Of a stretch of DNA of 64,000 bases, positions 33,541 to 48,000 are shown one piece after another (the stretch's first letter is position 1; the number at the start of each line of letters is the position of its first letter). The translations under genes were made by a program, and so were the position numbers. This DNA is from Toxoplasma gondii ME49 (lineage: Eukaryota > Apicomplexa > Conoidasida > Eucoccidiorida > Sarcocystidae): positions 620,001 through 684,000 of the forward strand of contig NC_031469.1 of NCBI RefSeq assembly GCF_000006565.2, in the 5' to 3' direction. The notes beneath the pieces are model-generated. The model searched no databases, was not told the origin of the DNA, and saw only the letters and a program-made list of their open reading frames with translations.

Positions 33541-36500
33541 TCACCGAGAAGGATTGAATCGTTGACGGTGACGTAGTATCGCCGTCCTGGAAGCGTGAGT
33601 CGCGAAGCCTGCAGAAGAGTTTGACCTTGTCGTTTGCCCTTGACGGAAGTGGAGGAAGCCGAGGAAAAACCAGAATTAAGAGCTTTCGGTGCATCTCTTT
33701 TGTTCCTCTCCCTTTTTTCGCTGTTTGTGCTCCTCTTTTTCGTAGTTGCCATTTCCTGTTTTATTTCCACCCTGAACCAGATGGTTTAGCGGTTGTATCT
33801 CAACGCACTCACACCCTCCAAAGAAGCTTTTCCGTGAGTTCACTCCACTGAAACGACTCGGCAGTTCCACAGATCGTGATCATTCTTTTTGTCAAGACGC
33901 TGTCTTCTTACGCAAGTTTGGGGACGACGACTTGCTGGGGATTTCGCCTCTTCGTTGTTCTTCTCTGGAGAGCGAAAGAGAGAAAGTCTTCCTCCATGGC
34001 CACCGATCTTCTTCGTGTTCGTTTTCCCTGCCGCTTTCTCTGCGCCTCTCGCTTTTTTTCTCTCTCCGGTGCTGAGCGCGCCAGACGCGGCGGAGCGTGA
34101 GAGCTCGGCTTCCAGGTTCCTCGTCAGCCGCGTCTCGAACTTCGAGGTCAGTTCTCGGCAAGCAAAGGCCTTTGGAAGAGACCGCTCGCCGTCCTCGCCG
34201 AGCGAAAACGCCGTCCCCAGGCGAAGAAGCGAAAGATGCAGAGGGCGGAGAACGGAGAAAAGGGAAGTGAGAAGCCGAGCGACGGCAAGTGGAAAGGGGA
34301 GAAGAAGATGCAGCAGAGCAAGGCGTTCCGTCGCGCTCTCGCAGGCGTCGGCGCGCCGAGGAAGAGGAACAAGGAGAAGAAGAAGAACCAGAAGAAGCAG
34401 AAGAACCAGAACAGGAAGAAGAGCAAGCATCTTGAAGAAAGAAGCGTTCGGAGAGGAGATTCAAAAGCTCCCTCGCTTGGTCAAGCCTCCGAGCCCAGTG
34501 AGCCTCGCGGTTGCCTAAGGCTGTCCAGTAGCGGGAAGAGTCCTGAGAACACCAGGGGGGACAAGGAGAGAAAGATGGCGAGAAATGGAGAAAAGAGGAA
34601 AACGGAGAGGTGATCCCGAAAGCGAAAAGAAGAGAGGAGACAAGGAGAAGACACCCTGAGAAGGGAGATAAGAGAGACAGTTCCGGAGAAGAGAAGGAAG
34701 GAGATGGACATGTGAGAGGGTCAAGGCAGAGAGAGAGACATGGAACAGAGAAAGAATGAGAGAGAAAGAGAGGAGACGGACGAGAGACGGTGAAGAGAGT
34801 GTCGAAACGAGAAGACAAAAGGATGAAGAAGGTCAAGAGCGGAGAACGAGATAAAGGAGGTGAAGCAGGTGAAGGAGATGAGAGAGGGATGGGAGGGAAG
34901 GGGGTCCGACAGAAAGGAGAGAGGAACAAGGAGATGAAGGAGAATGCGAATAGAGACAGACATCATTGTGACGCGAAGGACTGCAGGAAGAAGATCCGAA
35001 AGTCCGACGGATGGAGGCGCAAGAGGCTTCCGCCACAGAGACAGACGTTAAGAAACTGAGGAAAAGAACGACAACCACCCATCGGCAGTGCTCCCGTTTG
35101 CGCCTCCTTTGCGGATTCCTTCTTCAGGCCTGGAGGAACCTCGCTGCTTCCCTTTGTCTTTCTGAACTCGTCTGCTTCCAGTTTTTGCATGTGCTGTCCA
35201 TACCCCAAAGCGGCGCTCATCCTCGCTCTTCTCTTGCACCTATCGATCGCCAATGACATTTTGGAAGGCTTCGCAACTTACGCAGGCCAGCTTCCCCAGA
35301 GGCGCTCCGTCGCCCCTCCAGGTTTTCACGATTTTATCGGCTCCCGTCGTGAGCAGCCAAGGCGTCTTCTTGTTGCAGGGACTGTGCGCTGCACTTGAGA
35401 CGTTCTGGTTCGCGTCGAGTTGCTGGGAGTCTCCCTCAGACGGCATCTCCGGCGACGCGCCCTCGTTCCTCGACGAAGGTGGCGACGAACGAGACCGCTT
35501 GAGGCTTTGAGGAGAGTCGGCGCGAGGACGAGAGGGAGGCCTGGCGCCTGAGTGCGATGTCCCGGGCAGAGTCGTTCGCTCTTCGTTCATCGGCTTCTTC
35601 GTCGAAGGGACAGAAGCCGCTGGCAGAGAAAGGACGCCTGATTCGGTCTCGCGGTGCTGTGGCGGAGAGCAGGAAGAAGCATCGGGAGGCGGTGCGGTGT
35701 TGGCGGTCGAGGAGGAAGGACCAGCCGGGGAGAGATCCGCAGAGCTGTAGAGATGCATCGTCAGGATCGCATCTGCATGCGCGGCGCGCTCCCAAAGCAG
35801 GGTCACTTCTGAAACAGACAGACGACGCACACAACAGAACAAGGAGAAAAAACAATCGGTAAGACGAAAGAGAAGACAGGAGTCGCGTGAGAGAACCCAG
35901 ACGCGCGAACAGGAGGGTATCCGGGAGAAGAAGAGAGAGCCAGGAAAAACGGAAGGGAGAATGAGGAAGGATACGGAACGACCTGGGAGGCCGAGCGCAA
36001 GCAAGCGACAAGAAGAGAGAGCACCCTCAGCTATCTGATAGGCGTTTTCGCGATTCGTTTCTTTCTGCGAGTGCGACGTTTGTCTCGCACTCCCGCAGAC
36101 ATGTGAATGCAATCGCATTGGGCCATGCGCAATTTGCGGGGGACAACACAGTTGGTTCGAGGATGGGAGGCCGAGGAAAACGAAGGACTCCACAGAGACA
36201 TCAAATGGTCGAGGAGAGACAAGAGGCTGAAGGAAAGAAGAGAAAGGACAGTTGCTCGCAGAGAAACGGAGGGTCCTGATTCTGTGCAATCGCAGACACC
36301 GAGAGCTGCCGAGAGTGAATAAGACAGACTCTCTGGAGAAGGCTTTGTTTCAACCTTTCTACGCGCTGTTTTCTACGCTGTCGGCTGCAGGTTAAGGCTT
36401 CAAAAGAGGGCATGGAGGAGACCGGCACATCAAAGGCAGTGCAAACGATGGTGCGGCGACGCCAGCGATATGGAAAAGAGGAAAAAATGCAGGCGAACAT

Positions 36501-39428
36501 CTCGAACGCGGTGGGGATTGTTATTGACAAACTGAGGGGAAGAGAAGCCGGTTGCACTGTGAGCTTTTTAGAGAGGGTCCGCAAGACAGAAAGAGCTGAC
36601 AAGAGACGGAGTGGAACTGGACGCTGCTTTTCGTTCCTTTACCCTGACGCGAAGACTTCATCTCGAACGCTGTCGACACTGAGAAAGAGAAACGGAAGTC
36701 CGCGAGACTCATTCAGAGAGGACAGTGGAAATGGAAGAGAGGCAAACGGCTTGGAACCGTGCTTTGAAAAGACCAAAGAAAGAAACATGGCAAGAGAGAC
36801 GACCCACCCCAGCAGGGGAAAGGCGAGGAGAAGCGGGAGAGGAAGCGAACCAAAGGAAGCAAGGAAAGCGCAAAAAACGGGAGAGAGAGGAACAGAGCGG
36901 TGCTGAGGTAGCGCGCGAAAAAAAGAGGTAGAGAGACGCGGTGAGTGCGTGAGAGAGAAGAAAAGGGAAGATACAAAATCACACAGAGAGAAACAGAAAG
37001 ACATAGAAGCTATTGGGCGACCGAGAGAGAAAGCGAGACACACAAGAAGTCGAGGAACGTAGAAAAGGGACGAGGCTTACCTGAACGATGCGGTGTCCTC
37101 CTTTTTTCTTGTGCGCGACTGCATCCATGTTTCTCCGACATGTGGTTTCTTTCCACGTTCTTGTTCTGTCCTTCTCTTTCTGAGTTTTCTTTCCTTCCTT
37201 CTCGTCTGTTGTGTTCGTCCTCGGCGCACTCGCCCGCTTCCTCTGCTGCTCCGCCTCTGGCGAGTTGCGTAATGAAGGCTCGGCTTTCGAGCCGGCCAAA
37301 CGAGTACGATTCTTTCGGCCTTTCTCGTCTCCCTTCCTCTCTGCTCCCCCCCCTTGCCCCAGGTCTCGCTCGGCGTCCACTCTCTCCTTCTTCTTGTTCT
37401 TCTGCTTCTTCTGTTTCTTCTTCTTCTCCTTTTTCTTTCTCTTCCCGTTCCTGCTTCTCAGCTCTCGCCTGGCCTCCTCCGCTCTCCTCGGCCCTGTCGC
37501 CCCTACCGCCTTGGTCCTCTCTCTTGCTTCCTGACCTGTCTGTTCCTCCGACATGCTCGCTTTCTCGTCCTCGCGTCTCGAGGCCTCGCTCAGGCTGCCT
37601 GCTATCCTCCGAGAGAGACCACGGGAGACTCTCGTCGCGGAGAAGACCTGAGGAGTCTCCGGAGTCCTCCTTCCCCGAAGACCGGAACGTAAGCGCGGTG
37701 GAGGCGGAGTGTGCTGTGTCGATGGAGCTCGAAAGGTCGGCGTTCAGAAGCGCCTTCTCCCACTGTTGCATCTGCAGACTGACAACGTCCACTCGGTCCC
37801 CCAGGCGTCGGGCAAGGCGACGCTCGAGACTCTCCCTGCCCCCTCCGTCAGGCTCGCCTGCTGAACAAGAAAACGGCGCAACATGCAGAGTCGGAGGAGA
37901 CGCGCAAGGCCTCCGACTCAGACGCGCGACGCCCGAGCGCAAACGCCCCGCAGAGAGAAGATGCTCATAGGACCAGCAACGTAGAAATCCCTGGACATAG
38001 CGAGACAAAAGAAGGACAACAAAGAGGACAGCACGCGGCTGAAGAGGTCAGCAGGGGGGACAGTGGGTGTGGAAAGAAGAGCGGAGGAAAAGGACCGAAC
38101 TCCAGGGGAAAGAAGGACAGCGAGAGATACAAAAACCAGTGTCAGGAACACAAAAAAGAGAACGAAAAAGGCGAAATCGTACGAGACGAAAACGGAGACG
38201 TCCTGAAGCGAGAAAGGCAGAAGAGAGCAAGAGAGAGAGCGATCAAGGAATTCGGCCGTCAACATCGTCACTCAGCGAGACAAGGAACATGCGTCCATCC
38301 GCTAGAAGGTTGAGGCGCCAGAGCAAGGCTTCACGTTCTTGAGGGTGTTCCAGCCTCTCTCCACAGGAAAGGCGAGAAACCTCTTCCCACAACGCCTCTC
38401 TACAACACAGCATCACCGTCCGGCGATCCTGTATTCCTTCTCTGTTCTTCAAACGTTATATCGGCATCCACGTTGACCGCGCCCTGCCCTCCCAGCTTCA
38501 GACTCCGCGCCCAAGTTCCCCCCTGTCAGCGACTCTCTCGCGGTGTCGACTTCACCTTTTCGTCTGCAGTGAAGAGCTCTGTTTTCTCTGGCTGGACGGT
38601 GTTGAACTTGACGGCAGTCACGCCTACAGGAACAGCGACGTCTTCAGCGTCACCGAGTTTCAGCTTTCTTCGATAGGTGAACACCAGCTCTTGCGACTCG
38701 CTCACGTTCCGAGTCTTCATTCGTCTTCTTTCGTGTGCAGTTTTCAAATCGCGAAATCCTGGACTGCCCTCTCTTCTCTCTCTCTCTCCCCCTCTCGCCG
38801 CGGCCGCGCTGGTCGTCGGCAGCGTCTCCCCTGGAAACTCTCGGCGTAGATGTGGACCAGCCTCTTCAGCTGTAAGCCGCGTTTCGAGACCGAAAGGAGG
38901 CGTCTCAGACAAGAGAAGCGAGTGACGAGTTGCAGGCGCAGGCGTCGACTCTGGTAGGCCAGTTGTCGCCTTCACAATCACGTCTTGAGGTCTAGCAGAG
39001 GAGACAAGAGGCGCTGTTTCGCCTTCGAGGAGAATGTCTCCGTGTCCAGGCCCGCAGGGAGAAGACACAAGCTCTTTTTTGCTTTTCAGCGAAGACAAAC
39101 GCATCTCCTTTTGATAAGGCTGACCTCCCTCATCCTTGACTCGAGGCCGAGAAGGCGCAGGATGAACGGAGACACGGGACCAAGCGTCTGTCTCCGATGT
39201 CTCCTCTGAAGGCGAGTCTTCGAGCTCGGCGCCCGACACAAGAAGGTCATCGAAGTGCGACAGATTCTCCCAGCTGTACACGCAGGTCCACACCGAGTAC
39301 GGTGCTGTCCGGCTACTCGGCTGCCACAGAGAAATCGCTCCCGCTGCAGAAAAAATGCGAATAAAAAGAAAAAGTCGAGAACGCAAAAGAGCGAACCTTC
39401 AAACCTATATGACCAGCATGCACAATAT

Positions 39429-39475
<47 letters not shown>

Positions 39476-41336
39476 ATATGTATATATGTGTATGTATGTG
39501 TATATATGTGTACATGTGGGTATGTGGTAAAAGACCTTAGATATATGCATCTGTTTGAATAAATATTTATATGAGTGTGGATGTGGATGTAACGCGTTAT
39601 ACGCCGATTCCCAAGCGCATCCTTCGCTATATCTGCAACTGGAAGTCATGTCAGAAATCAGTCACATGTGTGTGACTGGGTTGTTTTTATTTCCTGAACA
39701 GATACACACACGTAGGTGGCTGCCTAAATCTTTGACATGACCCATGGGATATATATATATATATATATATACATGTATATCTAGTGTAAAGCATGTTTAT
39801 ACAACAGGGACGATGAACCTGGTTTTTTTTCGCTTTTTTTTTTCAATTGTAGGTCTCTTGATCGACAGTGTCGGGCCAACTGCACATGGTGTCTCGCAGA
39901 AATTCGTTTTCAAACACACACACCCACTGCCTAGAAAGCGGCAGAAACGAGCATGCAGTTTCGATTCAGCTCGACTCCTGTAGTGCTTCACGCTCTTCGG
40001 AGGTTCACGGAGTTACGCAGTTCTTCTGCTACGTTGATGCCCAGTGGAAGTGTAGGCGGACGACGATAAGGGGATTCCGGTCTTATATTCGGAAAAGACA
40101 CAATAACTGTATGCACTGGACGAAGAGGTACCAGAGTGAGAGAGACTCACACTGGTCCCCCACTGCAAGGAGGCTAAGAGGTTCAAAGAAGTCTAGAGCT
40201 CGCACAGCTGCGCTGACAAGGCAAGAGAGAAGGCAGGAAAGGCGAGAGCATGGAGATTCTTTAGTACTACTGCTAGAGCAGCGAAGACAACTCATAAAGG
40301 ACGAAAAAGAAGACGTCGATGTCACACGAAAGAGAACAAGGCCTCCAGCAGTAAGGGGGCCTCTCTCTGCCCTGTCGGAACCTTCGTTCCTTCGCTTTTC
40401 CATATACATATCTATATGCATATATATTTGAATATATAGTTATTTCCCTGCGCTTGAATCTAGCGACATCAGCGGGGTCTTTCCGAAGGTCAAGAAACGA
40501 GCATATATTCGGATACACGCGCGTATGTTTATTTGACGTTTTTGTGCGCTTCGTGTGTACCAAGGACCACGGAGAGTAGTTTCTCGCCTCAGCGTCTTCA
40601 AACAAAGAACATGAACACTACAGGAAGACGCGCATGCGACGAGCTCGAGGGCGGTCGCCACAGCCATGGCAGAACATCCTCCAGGTCCCAGTTGAACGCG
40701 ATAGCGAACCGCCGCGGCCGAACGCGAAGAAGACGCAAGGACCTGCTCGGAGAGCGCGACTGGAGCTCCAGGTCTAGAGGGGGAAGGCGCAGTCGCGCAA
40801 GCCAGGCCAAATCTGCAAATCGAGTCCCGAGGAGGACAGAAAAGGCAAAGCAGCAAATGGGCAGAGAAAACGAGACCAACGGAGGAGACGCAGACCGAGA
40901 CGAAGAAGAGGATAGACTGAAGGCGAGAGAGAGGAAGGACTTCGACAGAGAAAGACAAAGATGGATACAAGACGCACGTACAAGAAGAAAAGCATTCATC
41001 CCTTTTTACGAGCTGTCTTCGTGATGCTGCTCAGACTCAACAGGTATCTTCGAGCAGCTCGCTTGCAGTCCACCTGCGTCGGCTTCCATCAAAATGTGAA
41101 CGATTATGTCAGGGCAGATCCAAGTCTGTATCTGCACCCGTGTGAGCGAAAGAAAATATCACTGTGCACCTGCACTCGTGTATGCAAGAGAACTATTATA
41201 TATACATATATATGTATATATATAAATATATATATATATATATGTATAAATATATATATATATATATATGTATATAGACGTATATATGCATGTATATATA
41301 TAGATGTATATATAGATGTATATATAGATATATATA

Positions 41337-41377
<41 letters not shown>

Positions 41378-42146
41378 GCGTATGTGTGTGTGCAGGGCCA
41401 GAGTTGTGGTGAGGCGACCGCGATGATCTGAGAGGGAGAGGGTCGAGGACGAAAACAAGCAGGAGAAAGAGGAGACGATGAGTGAAGAGAGGCCAAAGAC
41501 TGGAGTGGAGCTTCTGTGTGACGAGATCCCCAACCACGGCGCTGAGAGCAACAGCAGCTCAAGGGAGACGGTTTCGCAGACTCGCCGCTACTTGTCGTTG
41601 TCTCCAAGCGCCGTTGTTCCGTAGCCTCCTCACGCGTTTCCATCTTGCTCGTGGAGCATGACGAGTCCATCTGTAGAAGCGGACAAGAAGTTCGAGGAGG
41701 TTCCCCAGAAAGCAAAGAGACAAACGTCGCAGGGATGCTTGCAGAACGTCTGGAACGCGGCGCCTGTGAGGGCGTTGAAGCTCTCAATGTTTCCGGCAGA
41801 GTCGCCGACGTACAGCAGCCGCGCGCGCATGTCAAAGCTCATCGCCGTGATCTCCCTGTCGCGTACTCCTTGAAGAACCTGGAAACCACAAGATGGAAGG
41901 AGAAAGAAAGGAACGACGCGAAACTCTAGCGGACAGGCATGGCTTGTCTGTCGAGACACAAAAGCGCACACAGGCGAGAGGCCCCCTGTCTTGCGCCTCT
42001 TCAATCGACAAGGAAATGCAGAAAGAGCATGCCGCGGTCTTGGACCTCGTCATCATCTGGATGGCAGTTCTTGCGAAGAAATAACATGTGCATACCGGTG
42101 AACAAGACATCCAAAACCGAAGCTTTCTCATACATACATACATACA

Positions 42147-42179
<33 letters not shown>

Positions 42180-42291
42180 CTGTTCGCTCTGCGGACATCT
42201 ATGTATATCGGTCTAGACAGGAAANNNNNNNNNNNNNNNNNNNNATCCCACATGTACACATATATACACATACATACACATATATACATAT

Positions 42292-42338
<47 letters not shown>

Positions 42339-43289
42339 ATATTGTGCATGCTGGTCATATAGGTTTGAAGGTTCGCTCTTTTGCGTTCTCGACTTTTTCT
42401 TTTTATTCGCATTTTTTCTGCAGCGGGAGCGATTTCTCTGTGGCAGCCGAGTAGCCGGACAGCACCGTACTCGGTGTGGACCTGCGTGTACAGCTGGGAG
42501 AATCTGTCGCACTTCGATGACCTTCTTGTGTCGGGCGCCGAGCTCGAAGACTCGCCTTCAGAGGAGACATCGGAGACAGACGCTTGGTCCCGTGTCTCCG
42601 TTCATCCTGCGCCTTCTCGGCCTCGAGTCAAGGATGAGGGAGGTCAGCCTTATCAAAAGGAGATGCGTTTGTCTTCGCTGAAAAGCAAAAAAGAGCTTGT
42701 GTCTTCTCCCTGCGGGCCTGGACACGGAGACATTCTCCTCGAAGGCGAAACAGCGCCTCTTGTCTCCTCTGCTAGACCTCAAGACGTGATTGTGAAGGCG
42801 ACAACTGGCCTACCAGAGTCGACGCCTGCGCCTGCAACTCGTCACTCGCTTCTCTTGTCTGAGACGCCTCCTTTCGGTCTCGAAACGCGGCTTACAGCTG
42901 AAGAGGCTGGTCCACATCTACGCCGAGAGTTTCCAGGGGAGACGCTGCCGACGTACAGCAGCCGCGCGCGCATGTCAAAGCTCATCGCCGTGATCTCCCT
43001 GTCGCGTACTCCTTGAAGAACCTGGAAACCACAAGATGGAAGGAGAAAGAAAGGAACGACGCGAAACTCTAGCGGACAGGCATGGCTTGTCTGTCGAGAC
43101 ACAAAAGCGCACACAGGCGAGAGGCCCCCTGTCTTGCGCCTCTTCAATCGACAAGGAAATGCAGAAAGAGCATGCCGCGGTCTTGGACCTCGTCATCATC
43201 TGGATGGCAGTTCTTGCGAAGAAATAACATGTGCATACCGGTGAACAAGACATCCAAAACCGAAGCTTTCTCATACATACATACATACA

Positions 43290-43322
<33 letters not shown>

Positions 43323-44868
43323 CTGTTCGCTCTGCGGACATCTATGTATATCGGTCTAGACAGGAAAATGCATTTGCAGTGGCTGTGCAGTGTGCAGTGT
43401 AGAAGCAGAAGCGAAGAAAGAAGAAACGATGGAAAATTAAGCAAGACAAAGGGGCTAAGCGCCTTCTGCGCCAGACAGCCACCTCACAAACTCGTCCCGA
43501 AAGCTGCCTCTCCCTGTATGAGTAAATATATTTAAATATATATTTATATATAAATACATATATATAGATAAATATATATGTATATATAAATGAATATGTA
43601 TATATACATAGATATGTATATATAAATGAATATGTATATATACATAGATATGTATATATAAATACATATGTGTATATAAATAGACATGTATATATATATA
43701 TATATATATATGTGGATAGATGCATTTATGTATGTACATAGACATATGGTGACGTGTGTAAATCAACTGAAATGAACCTCGTGAAGGCGTTTTCAAAATT
43801 CTGTCTTTGCGGCAAGTGATGTCTCGTTCTTTTGTCTCGAAGCGACGACGCACATCTTCAGGTAAGCCGGTTTGGGGGCTCCAGAGTTGAATTTTGTCTC
43901 TTCCTGCTGTCAAAATCGCATCCACCTCGGCGCTGAAAAGCGCGTCGCCGCATCCGTCGACGTCTGTGAAATATGCAGGTCTGCTTTGGCCTCCAGTCCA
44001 CTCGTAAAAGTCCAGACGCGTCCCCCCAGTTGCGATTCTGGAAAGGAAGCAAACGACGAAAACGGCGGCATGGAGAGCGAAGTAAAGGAAGATGGAGATC
44101 CACAAAGAAGACACAACGAAACGAGAAGAAGGATGAGAAGCAGAAGAGAAGAAGAGGGGGGGAAGGAAAACAAGACGATAAGGTGGAGACATGAGAGGAA
44201 CGAGAAGAAAAGAACGATAACAGAAGCGACAGCACGAAATATGATACAGTAGGCAGGGAACATGAGGCGAGGTAGGACAGGAAGGACAGGCTGAAGAAAC
44301 CGACGGTGAGAAGAAGAGAAGGCGATGCCGCACTCGGGTGCCAAAGAGAAGTAGATAGAGAAGGAGAAGAGAAGGAGGGAGCTGGAAAGATACATGCAGA
44401 GAAGCTGGGGGCGACAGAAAACAACAGACGGATCACACTGACAAAAGAGAGAAGCGCGCGAGAGAGAGCGAAGGAGGGCATGACTCCAGGGACGGCGACG
44501 ACAAAAGAGGTGACCTGAGAAAGCTCGAGAAACGAGGGAGGAGCGACTGGAAAAAAGGAAAGGAAACTGCACGAAATCAACGCAGGAGACGAAGATCCCG
44601 CGAGGAGAAAAAACGCGAAAAAGACGGAAGAAAGCGAACCTTTTGTGCGGAGGCAACGCGCAGAACGAACTCATCTCTCCGTAACTGGACATGCCTAAGG
44701 GAAGCCGAGACAACAGAAGTTGAATGCGAAGAGAGTGCATCGAAAACGCAAAAGCGGAAGAAGCAGGGTGACGAAGAGGCACCGCCTGTTTACATCAAGA
44801 CGCGTATCAATATACAAAAGTGAGAAAGAGAGAATACAACTGCACAGTGGAGTCTTAAACGACAGCTG

Positions 44869-44908
<40 letters not shown>

Positions 44909-45067
44909 GCAGGTGCATGCAGTTGTAAACCGAAACACTGACAGACGCGCACACGCACTTGCAAACGAGCGTCCATATATATATATATATATATATACAT
45001 ACATATATAAGCATATATATATATATATATATATGCATGTATATATATGTATGTATATGTATACAAG

Positions 45068-45098
<31 letters not shown>

Positions 45099-48000
45099 GT
45101 GCACATAATTACATGCATACTTGCGTTTTCGCATGTTTAGTTTTTCATCGTCAAGGACGAAAGCAGGCTGCGATTTTGGGGACATAGTTGAGGGATCGTT
45201 TTCCGGTTTTTGTGCCAGAACATGGCGACCTCAGAGCCTTTGTCTGTTTCTTGTTGTATCTTCTGGACGGTCAGGTTGCGAGTTTCTGTGTTTTCTTCTC
45301 TTGGTTTTCTTCACCCGTTTTTCGCGTATCCATGAGTTTTATCTTTCGCTTCGTGCACTGTTCTTCACCGAACTTTCAGGATTTTTCGAACGTGGATGTT
45401 GTTTGTTTGTGTGTTTGGTGAAGCGTGCAGGTTCCTATGTCACATTACGCGTTTGAGTCTCTGTCTCACGCGCGACCGCCTTCTTCGCAAAGTCGACGCG
45501 TTGCCGTTTTTCGTATATTTGACAACAACGCTTCTCCCAGCGACCGGATCCTCGGCTCCTCTTGAGCGTTCGACTTCCTTTCGGAATCACCCTTTCGCTC
45601 GACTACGAGTTTGAGCACTGTCGGAGGATGGCACGGAGTGTCTGTCTCTTCTAACGGTTGCGCTTCCTGTTCATCGACGCGTTCTACGATTCGATCTGCG
45701 TTGGCGCGCGGCCGGCCTTCTGCCTACGGCTGCTGATGGTCTGCAGAGACCTGAAGTTCCTCAGATCCCAGACTCGGATGGCTCCGGACGCGTCCGCGGT
45801 CAGAACCTGCGGGGTGTTGGGGACGACGGCGACTCCACACAGCGCGTAGGGATGCCCTCGCAGGTGATAGATGGCCTTGTTCATGTTGCACTGGCTCCAA
45901 ACCAATGCATCCTGGAAGGAAACGGCGAAGCGCGAGGCGCAGTGAAATGCGCGGAGACGAAGGAGGCCCAGACGGAGAAGAAAGAGAACAGGACGGAGAA
46001 CAAGACACCAACGCCGATGCAGCTGTGAATGGCCTGGGGTCCGACGCGAGGAGAGAGAGTTCGGCGTTGGTGTGTCTGGAGAAGGTTGTGGAGACAGAGA
46101 GAGTGTAGCTCGTCGGACGCTGTGCAGGGAAGAGCAGAAGGAACGTCGCGTTCGTGACGTTGTCCAGAATGAAGGACGCCCACCTTGTCGAGGCCGGCAC
46201 TGAGGAGACAGGAGTAGTTTGCGGAGAACGCGAGAGAAGAGACGCTTTTTCGATGTCCTTTGAGTGCGTGGACAGGCGCCATGCGCGTCGCGTCCCAGAT
46301 AAGAATCGCGGTGTCCGCCGACGCAGAGGCAAAGAGATTGTCGTCGTCTGACAGAGGAAAAACGGTAACGAAAGGCAGAGAAACAAGTCTCATATTCGGA
46401 AAGGACCGCTGTCGACAGCGGGTTCACCTACCTCCAGACGCCTCTGTCTGCGTACGCATAGGCAGAGAGAACATGTCCAAGCAACTATGGAGAGGGAAGC
46501 GTGTGAACACAGAGGAAGAAACGCATCTAGAGATGAATCGAAATTCGCGTTTATTTATAAAGAAACGTCTATATCTATATCTATATATATATATATATAT
46601 ATGAAAGGATAGTTGTATGTGAGCGGCTCGCGCTTGCAGAAAAACTGCCAGCGGAGAGAGGGTAAAAGTCGACGAAGAAGAAACAGAGGCGACGAGGCTG
46701 AGGAGGGTAAACGGAGAAGCAGCGCCAAGAGCAGATGAAACAGCAAAATCTGGAAAGCGGTGGGAGCGACTGCGGTGATGACTAGGAGAAAGATCTCACA
46801 TGGCAGAGGAAGAAGAGCATTGACAACTCGATCATGACCCATTTGTGTGTGGCGAAGATTCATCGACTGCAGACCCCACAGGCTGACACTTCCATCTATG
46901 CCTCCTCTGAAAGCACAGTTGGAGACAATCCATAAGGAACTTGAGTTGTGGGGCCTCGCTCTCTCGTCGGCTTCGAGTTGCCGGCAGCGCGGTCAGTCCT
47001 CTTGTGTATCGGATTCTAGGTACATCGCTTTCTTTCTTTTGCCTGTTCTTCTCCGGTGTTCTTCTTCGTCTCTCTCTCCTCAGGCTTCGCCTTCGCTCTG
47101 TCGGCACTGAGTCCCGCGCCTTCGCTCTCCTCTGGAGAAAGAGCGACGCGAGCGCTAGGCCGACATCACACGAACCGAAGCGGCATCCCTCACGAAGATC
47201 AAAATCAAAAGTCTGTCCCCCCCCCAGCGACACCAGGAGCGTCACTCGAAGAAAACGCGCGTTGCGCCTGTTTATCTCAGCGCGTCCTAGAGGGCTATGC
47301 TACAGGTCCTCTGGCGTCTCCCTTTTGGAAACGGAGTCTGAGAACGCTGTGCGTTTTTTGTGTGTTTCTCTGTAGAAGCGAATGGAGTGGTAGCGGCTGA
47401 CATCTTGTCGAAATGTGGAATTTCACAGATCAAAAACCGCAAGAGAAACGAGCACAGTTCTTTGAAGAAACGGTCAAAGAAGCGGGGAGTCTCTTGCAGG
47501 AACAAAGGCTTGTCGCGACCTCCCATGCCGGCAGCGTCGCTGCCGCCGACGATGAGGCCGTTCCCTCCACTGAAAGACGTCGTTGTCGTTACTCTCTCCA
47601 GGCGCCGTCGGCCAGAGAGGTGAGACGTAGCAGACTGACGTTTAAGAGTTCTACATCGCTCTCAAGCGTTTCTTTTCTCACGTTAGCAGGCCGTCGGACT
47701 TGGAAAAGAACGCTACACAGGCCGGCTGGGTCTTGCATGCAGCCTTCTCCTTGCAAGGCGCCGCGGTGCTTGTCCAGAGTCTGAGAGATCTGTCTGCTCC
47801 TGAGGAGACGAAATGCAGACAAACAGGCCCCTGGCAGGGCAGAACTGCGTCGGCGCGACCGACGGGGGAGAAGAGCACTGAATCGCGAACCGCGAAGAAG
47901 GAAACGAAAGGGGATACACTCCAGAGCGCGCGTCTGCGCCGCCCCACAGAGAGGAAGGACAGCACAGCAACGAAGGAAAACTCCGAAGCGAAGCTGCGGC

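Noticed and set aside
35240..35281. A 42-bp intron at the end of the last WD exon, or a stop at 35240
   Set aside because: 42 bp is very short for this genome. The strong GTAAGT donor instead fits, in phase 0, the acceptor at 34543, and the joined sequence (LGKLAC then DSSRYWTAL) resembles the usual end of a last WD blade.
36945..37970. Plus-strand Ser/Pro-rich frame of 341 codons
   Set aside because: It is antisense to a WD-gene exon whose own frame is confirmed by matching splice phases on both sides.
42246..43367. A genuine inverted duplication or a second gene copy
   Set aside because: The direct copy ends exactly at the contig edge and both copies are near-identical down to the TA tracts, which fits an assembly artefact better.
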